Shown here piece by piece: positions 11,767 through 20,498 of a DNA stretch of 26,846 bases. The position numbers and the translations under genes were made by a program. Below the pieces are notes generated by a model that ran no database searches, was not told the DNA's origin, and worked only from the letters and a program-made list of their open reading frames with translations. How positions within the stretch are numbered: position 1 is the stretch's first letter; each line of letters starts with the position of its first letter. The stretch lies in the NCBI GenBank assembly GCA_037176905.1, contig JBBBWG010032608.1:1278-28123 (forward strand), written 5' to 3'. This DNA is from Azolla pinnata. Its lineage: Eukaryota > Streptophyta > Polypodiopsida > Salviniales > Salviniaceae.

Positions 11767-12137
11767 ACATGAGAACATTGAATACAGAAGCAAGAGGGAA
11801 ATGAGGAAAGTGTTTCTCTCACACTCTCTCTCTCTCTCTCTCTGACAGAGAGATATAAGTATATGTTATGTATATGATGAAGAAAAGGAGGAAACCCTTC
11901 CATTTCTGCTCTCTGATCAGAAGGCTATGGTGATTGGAGGGTGAAGGAAGAAGAGAGGCCCACAGAGCCTGCAGCTCCTCTTCTTCTTTGTTGGGCAAAT
12001 TGTGTGATCTACAGACAGAGCTTTTGGGGGACTGTGACCACACATCCAAGGGAGCAGAAGGTGGGGAGGGGGAAGTCTGTGAGCTCTTCCCCTCCCTGTC
12101 TCTCAGTCCCTGTCAAAGGAGCTTTTTGTTGCTGGCT
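11767..12137 (+). promoter_or_regulatory. Promoter and 5' leader region of TROL
   Basis: It contains a CT dinucleotide repeat at about 11820-11843, a pyrimidine patch of the kind common near plant start sites, followed by ACAGAGAGA that could pair with it. The frame of the TROL protein stays open upstream to about 11934 but holds no ATG before 12138. This supports 12138 as the start and the upstream part as leader. Confidence 0.45.
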
Positions 12138-15100
12138 ATGGCTATGGCTATGGAGCTGCTGCATCCTCCACCTCCACGGTCCCCTTCCTCCTCCTCCGCG
12201 CCGATCTCGTCCCGATTCGCAAAGCCCACTTCCAATTGGATCCTCCTGTGCAAGCTGCTGCCTCCCCAGGGCCGCCGCCACCGCCATGGCTCCTCCTCCA
12301 CCGTTGCCTCTCTTCCTGCGGCCTCCTCGGCTTCTTCGCTGATGAGCATCATCTCCGATCGCTTGCTCGCGGGCCCTGCCTCCGCCGCCGTCTCCTACGA
12401 CGACATTGTCTCCTCGACCTCCCCATCGTCGTCCTCATCATCATCGCCTGTGCCTTCCATTGATGGTGTGCCACAGGCATTCGATGCGCCGTCGCTGTCC
12501 TTCCCTTCGCCCGACCTCGACCTCGACCTCGACCTCGACGTGGGCGGTGCCTTCGATTCCGTGCTGGGATTCGTCTCGGAGAATCCTGTGGCTGTGATCG
12601 GGGGAATCTTCGCCATCGGCCTCCCCCTCCTCATCTCCCGCCTCCTCTTCTCTCAAGGCGCCGACAAACCCTACGCTGTCCTCTCCGCTAAGGAGGCCTT
12701 CAAGAGGCTCGGCCCTAGCAGCGCTGACTCTGATTCAGAGGGAGATGGATTCCTTCTCGACATCCGCCCTGCCACAGATGTCAAGATCGAAGGCGTGCCT
12801 GACCTTCGCAGCATCAAGAAGAGGGCCATCCAGATTCCTTATACCCAGGATGGAGATGATGCTGTCTTCCTCAAGAAGCTCCTCTTTAAGTTCAAGCAGC
12901 CCTCAAGTACGACCCTCTACATCCTCGATCAGTAAGTCATCTCCCTCCACACCTCATTACATAATATCGCTTTTTTCCAAAATGCGGAATACTGCGTTTC
13001 ATGGCTGCGCAAATGGTGCTTACATATATGATCTCACAATGGAAGCGGCATGCAAGAAAAGCAGGGAATTCTAGCTTTTTCCCCTCGTGATCATGCATTT
13101 GCAATGTATGATGGATCATGGCATTCTTTGTCTTAGGATTGATCCGATCCCACTTATAGCTCAATGCTTAAACAATGAAGGACTTCATACATGGTAGGCT
13201 CTGTGGTTTTGCCAGCAATTGTTTCAAAATGCATCAAACACTTGAATTTAAGCATTGAACTCGATTAAGCAGGGAGGCTTTGAAAAGTTTAGAATCCATT
13301 GTATGTGTAGAGGAGAAGCTAATGTGTCACAAAAATCTTTGTTTTATCTAGCTACGTGTATGTTATCTGGTTGCCATGGAAAATGCAGTGTAGTAGATGT
13401 ATGCATATAGATAGCTAAAATATATCTTGAGTGTTTATCTGGCTAAACATGATACAAGAATAAGAGGTATACGTTGGAGATGTTTCATCATTCCATATGG
13501 TGAAAATGCGAACTTTAGATGCATTACCACCTCATCATACCATACGGGGAAAATGTGAACTTTAGTTACATGCATCATGGTAGGTTACGGCCTCTTTATC
13601 TGATGATGCACGATACTCAGATAACTATTGCACTGTAATGTAACCAAACATGATGTACTAATAAGGGGGATTTTCATAATGGGATATCTTCTATGATCGC
13701 TATTTTTGTAACAATGTGTGAAAAACTGAAACTTATTGAAAGCATTTTTGGCTAGTCATTGCTGGAAGTATCAGCCAAAATCTGCCTCAGAATTTGAAAA
13801 AGATTTGCCTCTAGATTAGTACTCGAGTAGTTTTTACGATCTGTCCTCTAGTATCTGGCAAGTCCTGATGGCTCTTTATTGTTTTTCTCACTGTGAAATA
13901 ACCTTAGAAATTGACATATAGATGCTTGCATATTGTTTTAGTAATTGACTGCAAAATTATGCAAAACAATTATGCAACCAGATTTGATGGAAACTCACTT
14001 TCTGTGGCCAAATTGGCTACTTCAAATGGGTTCAAGTTTGCTTATGCTATAAAGGATGGTGCTGAAGGTCCAAATGGATGGCGAGTAAGCATCTCTCGTT
14101 ATTTACTTGTTTTCATGCTTCTCTACTCAAGCTATCTCTCTCTCTTTCTCTCTTTCTGAAATAACTCCCCTTTTCTTTTGTTCACTGCAAAGAAAAATGA
14201 GCTTCCTTGGCTTGTTCCACGCAAAGGTTTCAGCTTGGATATCAGTGGTTTGAAAGACGTGATCGATAGTACATTTGGGGTTAGTTTTGTCATCCTCGTA
14301 ACAGTTTTAGTGATTTTACTGAACTAGTACTACATGCATTCAATGCTAATGGGCTTAACTAGCTCCATGTGTAGGACATGGTAGTATTTTATACAATCAT
14401 GAGTGGAGGATTGGTTTCTTCTTTTAGGAGAGTGGAGACTTGGTCCCAGCATCCCTAGGTGTTGCGGCGGCTGCTGGCTTGGGTTTTGCTCTGTTCTCTG
14501 AGGTAATAATTTCTATTTATACTTAAAACAGCATCTGTTATGTTTCGAGCTTTGTTCTAACGGCTTTTCTTCTTTTATACAAGGCGGAAACTGCACTGCA
14601 ACTTCTAGGTTCAGCTGCGCTTGTACAAATTTTTGTTAAGAAGTTCCTTTTTGCTGAGGTAAAAATGGCAGGGCAAAAAGGCGGATAATATTAGGTTGAG
14701 GGAAGATTTGGGGAAATTTCTGTTGTATGATAGAGGGTACTTTTTGAATTACATCTTAAAACTCTTTGGAATGTAAAATTAGGATCGACGAAAGACATTG
14801 AAAGAGCTTGAAGTTTTCCTGGATACCAAGGTTGCACCAAAAGAACTCGTCGACGAGTTCAAGGTAATACTTGTCTTCCATCGAATTGATATCCACTTAC
14901 CAATCTGTCTATCACACACTCACTCATATATGTATGTGTGTGTGTGCGCGCTCGCATCAAAGTATGTATACATCTATCCATCTACAAAACTTCAGTAAAG
15001 AAGTTTCTTGTAGAGAACATCTTTTTTAGAGCGATAGTTAGCACAGGTTAATACACATTTCAATAAAACAATTTCACCATTTTTGCTTTTGTAACATAGA

Positions 15101-16406
15101 GTGTCAGTGGATCACTGATTACAAAGCTCGAAGAAGAAGCTCCAAGTCAGACAAAGGAGCCTGCTTCAGACACTGAAGTGACAGTTGGACCGGAGCCAGT
15201 CACAGCGGAGGAAAAGAGTGATAGTGTGAAAATTGATGCTGTAGTGGAGGAGACAACGGAAGTGATAGTGGAGGGAAAAAATGATGATGTGAGCGTTGAT
15301 GCTATAATTGTGGAGAGAGAAGAGATTGCATCGGTTGATGGCGGAGCATCATCATCTGGAGCATCGATAGATCCCCCCCGCTCATCAACCCCTCTGTCTC
15401 CTTATGCTCAGGTGTAAACTTCATTTCCTTCAAATTGCAGGGTTTGGTTTGCATTTGCCCACAACTGACAATTTGTGGGGCAAGGTCCTTAATGTTTCTC
15501 GAGTACCTTACAAGCTAATGCAAAAACTGTGAATGCTCGCAGTTCCCTTATTTGAAGCCACCTTCTCCGCCTACACCTTTTAAACAACCTTCTCCACCAA
15601 CAGCTTTGTATGTTGAGCCCAGTTCCTCATCATCTGCAGCAGCATCAACAGATTCATCGACCCCTTTGTCTCCATATGCTCAGGTCTAGAAAAGCTTGTT
15701 TTTTCGTTGCTCAATGCTAACTAGGTTCTGTGTTATCCTGTTGTGGCAACTGCAGCCGGGAATTGAGACCAGGCATGTATGCCTAAGTCAAACCGTCCAA
15801 AAGTGCGATTGTTGTCTACATGCCTAAAAACTGTATCCGCTGGCGAGCAGAAAGGCCAAAGACCAACTTTAGTACCTTGCAAGCTAATGCAGAAACCTTT
15901 GAATGGTTTTATCTCTTTGCAGTTCCCTTATTTGAAGCCACCTTCCCCGCCTACGCCTTTCAAACCGCCACCTCCGCCGGCAGCTTTGTATGTTGATGCC
16001 AGCCCATCAGCATCTGCAGCTTCAGCAGATCTCCCGCGCTCATCGACCCCTTTGTCTCCATATGCTCAGGTCTAAAGTTTGTGTATTTTTAACTTGTGTT
16101 CCTTTTGATCGCGGCGGGTTTAGATTCTCCTTTTGCGGCAACTGAGGTTGAGAAGCTGGGAATTTAACCGACTCCTGATCTGCATGTCTCGTAAGGCCTG
16201 CAGGGTCTTTATCAACACTGCCCTTGCATTGTGCCATAGAAACTGGAATATAGCTTAAACAGAAGCCTGTTCCAAATACTGAAGAAACCTGAAATGCATA
16301 TTGCCATTAGTGTCACAAATCAACACAATGTTTTGGCTTCTTTTTGTTGTTGCAGTTCCCTCATTTGAAGCCACCATCTCCGCCTACACCTTTCAGGCCC
16401 TGCTGA
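12138..16406 (+). CDS. TROL: TROL: thylakoid rhodanese-like protein, FNR membrane anchor (complete, 10 exons, 3 docking motifs)
   Basis: TROL anchors ferredoxin-NADP reductase to the thylakoid membrane. Exons are 12138-12931, 13982-14084, 14193-14279, 14428-14502, 14584-14658, 14783-14863, 15100-15411, 15543-15683, 15923-16069 and 16356-16406, giving 621 aa (Arabidopsis TROL is about 466). A Pro/Ser-rich transit peptide comes first, then a DLDLDLDLD run. A first membrane segment ([20 protein letters not shown]) is near residues 149-168. A rhodanese fold follows to about 300; its loop LYILDQFDGNS has no catalytic Cys, as in known TROL. Hydrophobic segments in exons 4-5 (about 329-378) form the second membrane region, and [11 protein letters not shown] follows. 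The acidic Pro-rich tail ends in three copies of TPLSPYAQ + [13 protein letters not shown] (about 502-522, 549-569, 598-618), the FNR-binding (ITEP-type) motif shared with Tic62. The start is the first of a run MAMAM. Confidence 0.96.
12932..13981 (+). other. First intron of TROL (1,050 bp)
   Basis: Donor GTAAGT at 12932 and acceptor ACCAG ending at 13981. It is AT-rich and non-coding. It contains an imperfect direct duplication: CATCATTCCATATGGTGAAA at 13487 and CATCATACCATACGGGGAAA at 13532, each followed by AATG(C/T)GAACTTTAG. Nothing else is recognised. Confidence 0.7.
15502..16075 (+). repeat. Tandem exon-plus-intron duplication encoding FNR-docking motifs
   Basis: Unit A (about 15502-15690) and unit B (about 15871-16075) match both in exon and in intron. 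Both acceptor-side introns carry AGTACCTT(A/G)CAAGCTAATG followed by CA(A/G)AAAC. Both exons start TTCCCTTATTTGAAGCCACC, contain GCTTTGTATGTTGA and end TTTGTCTCCATATGCTCAG with donor GTCTA. The tail of exon 7 (ending 15411) and the head of the last exon (16356) are further half-copies. Intron homology shows the duplication moved whole genomic segments. Confidence 0.88.
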
Positions 16407-17785
16407 AGCTTTGCTGTGTTTCATTCTTTTCTTCTCATTTCGAGGGTGGGAAACAAAGCACATGCTCTTTTGCTTGCTGTTGGATGTCGGAAAATCACTA
16501 GAGCGATGTAAAAATTGCATCACCATGTCTCGATGAGTAAAAATCGCGCCTTCTCTCGACGACATGATTCCGCTGAAGGCAATGTATTGATTGATAACCT
16601 CCCACTTTTGTGATGTTAACATATTCTTGCTCTTACGGTATGTCTCCAGTTTTATATGTTGTCATTCCTTTCTGCGAGTTCTGATGTGCTGGAAGTATTG
16701 ATCTCCAACGATTCGGGAGTATTAATTCGTCAGAATTTCCATCTAAAACGACCAGACAAAACGATCAGAATTATCCAAAATTTGGAACAGATGGATAATT
16801 TTTGCCTTGAGAGTCAAAACGAAACTTGCTTTGTTCTAAGTGGAATCCCATAACTACCATCAACTAAATTGGAAATTAGTTATAGGGTTCGTGGTTGGAT
16901 CAGATTACAATAACCATAGTCAAATTAACTCTAGGATATAGTAATAATTCAAGAACTTGTTGAAAATAGATGAACTCTCCACCGCTTCTTACAACTTACA
17001 AGATTATATTCACTGTTCAGGTTTGTATCATAGCAAACTATAGGGATTCTTGTGAATTTTCCATCAGCAAAACTATGGAATTCTCATGCCTCTAACGTTG
17101 ACACGCATCATTCCATAATGTCATCGAGGGAAATGAAGCTGATTGCTAATGCATCGCATCGATATATTGTGTCTCGATTCATTCGTTTTGTGTTCATCGG
17201 CGCCGATTTTATCTCGAGCATTCTCATATATGTGTCTAACCATTTGTTCTCAATTTTATTTTTGGGTTTTGAAAACATTGCAACCGTCATAATTTGAAAA
17301 TGTTTTGGATCAAGCGTCTGCATACATACATACATGATGGGCTAAAAAATCAAGAAAACTTAGATCAATACAAAAAGAAATCAATAGAAAGCAAGGAATA
17401 AAAACTACATCTAGTTTTTTTTTTGGCTCGATTTCCATCCCCTAAAATTCGTACAAAACTGGCACAAAACGGGAAAAAAAAAAACAAAACACACACACGC
17501 ACACACACAAAAAAAAAGCAAACAGAAATTGAAATAAAGTCATTTATTTCACGAGAGAGAAAACGCAAAACGCAAAGTGGCGTCGAGCCGCCGGCGGCTG
17601 CCGCCATTCCATTATTTAAGAAAACAAAATCCCTTTCTTTTCTGGGAGTCAATCACAAACAAACAAATAAATAATGCATTTCGATTTTGAACGAATAGGT
17701 AAGCAGACAAAAATCTTACGTAATACCGAGTAAATAATCGCTGCGATGATCATAACGACATTTAAGAAGGATGACAATAATTCGT
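16407..17785. other. 3' UTR of TROL and intergenic spacer
   Basis: No convincing gene on either strand. A CA/AC dinucleotide-rich tract lies at about 17487-17509, next to A-runs. Small open frames such as 17052-17297 (+) and 16320-16622 (-) have no recognisable domain. The TROL 3' UTR probably ends within the first 300 bases. Confidence 0.5.
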
Positions 17786-18085
17786 AATCCCAATGACAAT
17801 TACAACAACGGTATTATGTGCTCTCAAGTTTCAACTATAATCCCAATGACAATCACAACAACAATATTATGTATTCCTCCGAGTTTCAACTATAATCCCA
17901 ATAACAACGTCGTTGATTCACCATGAGCACCATCATCATAATGATAGTAATAATAATTCTCGTTATCGTTGATTCATAATAATAATAATAATATTAACAA
18001 CAACAATGAAATGTTCCGTTGTCGTTGATTCATAACAATCGTAATCAAATGTTTCGCTGTCGTTGATTCATAATAATAATAAACC
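17786..18085 (+). repeat. Two adjacent AT-rich tandem repeat families
   Basis: The first family has a unit of about 53 bp starting AATCCCAATGACAATTACAA, with copies at 17786 and 17839 and a partial copy near 17892. The second is based on CGTTGATTCATAATAATAAT, with occurrences of GTTGATTCA at about 17911, 17968, 18024 and 18062, separated by ATA/AAC triplet runs. Confidence 0.8.
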
Positions 18086-18870
18086 ACAGCACACCAAAGT
18101 CTCCGTTTTTGCTTTTGTTTTTGTTTGATTTTTGATGGGGAATTCAAACCAAACCGGTGCAAGAAGGGAAACAAAAGAATGTGGCATTTATTTCTGGCTT
18201 TCCCTGCCGCCAGTTTTTTTTGTGTGTGTGTGTGTGTGTGTGTTTAATACAATTACTTCTCTTTTCCGTTTTTGTTTTGTTTGGAAGTTTTGCAAATAAG
18301 ACACAAGGAAGAAGCACTTGATTCCTTCATATTTTAGTTGATTCAATTTTAATCCCCCAAAGTCACAGCGAGAAATGCGAATGTTTATTTATGCCTCGTG
18401 CGTGCAGAACAAAGGGCACGAATGCAAAACAAAATATTCGGGCAAGTAAATGATGATAGCAAAAATAAACTCCATTCTACTCCCATAATCTGGTCCCAAA
18501 TTCCAAGCGAATTTCCATCCCAAAAAGCTGAAGTAATGTATATCCCGATTCCCCCCCATGCGTGCGTAAGATCTTGCCATTAAATCATGCGGAAAACAAA
18601 TCCCAAACAACAACAAGAAAGGATTCCGAGCAATAATTGGGGCAAATTGGGAGGAATTGATGAGGAGCAATTAGAGTTAATGAGGGAATAACAAGTGAGG
18701 CAATTAGGAGGAGCTAAGCAAGCAAACCCACCCCCAAAAAGAAAACACACAAAAACAAACAGAAGGGAATGAATGTGCGAAGCAAGCAAAACGAAGAAAA
18801 GAGAAGAAATCGGGTAAGAAAACAGAGTACAGAAAACAAAGGAATAAAAGCAGGGCAAGCGGGGTTAACC
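18086..18870. other. Non-coding spacer
   Basis: AT-rich sequence with a TG dinucleotide repeat at about 18221-18243. Purine-rich sequence occupies 18600-18850. No gene or RNA recognised. Confidence 0.5.
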
Positions 18871-18885
18871 GTGGTTGGGGGGAAC

Positions 18886-19138
18886 GGCTAACCATGGTTA
18901 AGACGCCTGGAGTTACATTAACCCTGGTCAGAGGGGACTTAACCATGGTTAAGACGCCGGGATTTATACGACTTAACCATGGTTAAGACGCCTGGAGTTA
19001 TACGACTTAACCATGGTTAAGACGCCGGGAGTTATACGCCTTAACCATGGTTAAGACGCCTGGATTTATATGACTTAACCATGGTTAAGACGCCGGGATT
19101 TATATTAACCCTGGTCAGAGGGGACTTAACCATGGTTA
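18886..19138 (+). repeat. 34-bp minisatellite built on the palindrome CTTAACCATGGTTAAG
   Basis: Seven or eight copies of TTAACCATGGTTAAGACGCC, each followed by a short spacer such as GGGATTTATACGAC. The core CTTAACCATGGTTAAG is its own reverse complement over 16 bases. Spacers tend to alternate between CCTGG and CCGGG, suggesting a two-unit higher-order repeat. A distinct segment, ATTAACCCTGGTCAGAGGGG, occurs near each end (about 18918 and 19103). Confidence 0.9.
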
Positions 19139-19189
19139 GGCCCCATGGTTTGGTTAGTTCGTTAAAAATGCACAAGTTTTGCCCACCAC

Positions 19190-19748
19190 CCATCGCCATC
19201 ATCACCATGCTCACCATGCTCACCATCATCACCATGCTCACCATCATCACCATCATCACCATCATCACCATGCTCACCATGCTCACCATCATCACCATGC
19301 TCACCATGCTCACCATCATCACCATCATCACCATGCTCACCATCACCACCATGCTCACCATGCTCACCTTCATCACCATGCTCACCATGCTCACCATGCT
19401 CACCATCACCACCATGCTCACCATGCTCACCATCATGACCATGCTCACCACCACCACCATGCTCACCATGCTCACCATGCTCACCATCATGACCATGCTC
19501 ACCATCATCACCATGCTCACCATCACCACCATGCTCACCATGCTCACCATCACCACCATCATGAACATGCTCACCATCACCACCATCATGAACATGCTCA
19601 CCATCACCACCATCATGACCATGCTCACCCTCACCACCTTCATGACCATGCTCACCACCATCGCCACCATCATCACCATCACCATGCTCACCACCACCAT
19701 CACCATCATCACCATCTTCTTCTTCTTCTTCTTCTTCTTCTTCTTCTT
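19190..19748 (+). repeat. CAC/CAT/GCT microsatellite-minisatellite followed by a CTT repeat
   Basis: About 520 bp consist of CACCAT, CATCAT and CATGCTCAC units in irregular order, ending in a CTT run at about 19719-19748. Long frames are open on both strands because the repeat contains no stop in several frames (His/Ala-rich and Ile/Thr/Met/Leu-rich on plus; Glu/Gly/His/Asp-rich and Met/Val-rich on minus). That is expected from composition and is not evidence for a protein. Confidence 0.9.
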
Positions 19749-20079
19749 CGACTTCCATGGAGCTCCCTGGATTCTCTGAACATGTCTGGCCTTGCTCTGC
19801 CTTTTAAGCTCCATCCTCCATCGCTCAATCTGGCACGTAGTAAAACCCTTTCCACCTCTTCTCTGCAATTGCCTGCGCCTTCCATCTCCTTCCTGTCGGT
19901 TTTAGGGTTTCGGGGTGGGCACTGACTTGCCCTTGCTCGCTCGCTCCTCTTCCGCTCTTCTCTGCATGGAGAGCAACAAGCGAATCCATGGATGGATCGG
20001 ATGTCTGCATCATCGCCATATCCAGCTGAGCTAAGCTCAGCTCAGCTCAGCGCAGCTTAAACCCAGAAAGGCTGCATCA
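19749..20079 (+). promoter_or_regulatory. Promoter and 5' leader region of the DUF3527 gene
   Basis: Pyrimidine-rich sequence with a TTTTAGGGTTT telo-box-like element at 19900-19910. An AGCTC repeat, AGCTAAGCTCAGCTCAGCTC, lies at about 20029-20055. Both lie before the start codon at 20080. No clear TATA box. The position of transcription start is not determinable. Confidence 0.4.
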
Positions 20080-20456
20080 ATGGCGTTGAAGGCCTTGCTT
20101 CTCCGCTCCAAGCTGCTTGAAATGCAGACGAAGCTGAAGCAGCAGCAAGAGCAGCTGCAGAAGCAGGAGGAGGAGGAGGAGGAGGAGGAGGAGGAGGAGG
20201 AGGAGGAGGAGGAGGAGGAGGAAGAAGAAGAAGAGGAGGAGGAGAGCGCCATGGAAGCTGTCTCCAGTATGGATAGCTTCTGGAGGGAGGAGCGATGGCT
20301 ATGGTCGCCGCGGCAGAGGAAGAGGAAGGGGGGAGAGGCGGCGGAGGGGAAGAAGCAGAGCTTCCATATCCATGGCGACGAGCGCTGCTGCGCGGATTGC
20401 TGCCGGTGCTCGCCGTCGGGGGCCAGCGACTCCTCGTCTTCCTTCAGCGCGCAGGA

Positions 20457-20498
<42 letters not shown>

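Noticed and set aside
11934..12137. N-terminal extension of TROL by 68 codons
   Set aside because: The frame is open but begins with TTG and contains no ATG. The peptide does not resemble a transit peptide, whereas the MAMAM start at 12138 does.
15779..15922. Coding use of the intron between TROL exons 8 and 9
   Set aside because: The frame is open across part of the intron, but the donor after exon 8 is followed by an in-frame stop and the intron matches its duplicated partner only near the acceptor. It is treated as intron.
18886..19138. CRISPR-like array of palindromic repeats
   Set aside because: The spacers are themselves repeated and very short, and the context is a plant nuclear genome. 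It is a minisatellite.
19162..19925. Long His/Ala-rich (+), Glu/Gly/His-rich (-) and Met/Val-rich (-) open frames
   Set aside because: They exist in several frames of one simple repeat, which lacks stops by composition. No conserved domain or independent coding signal is present.
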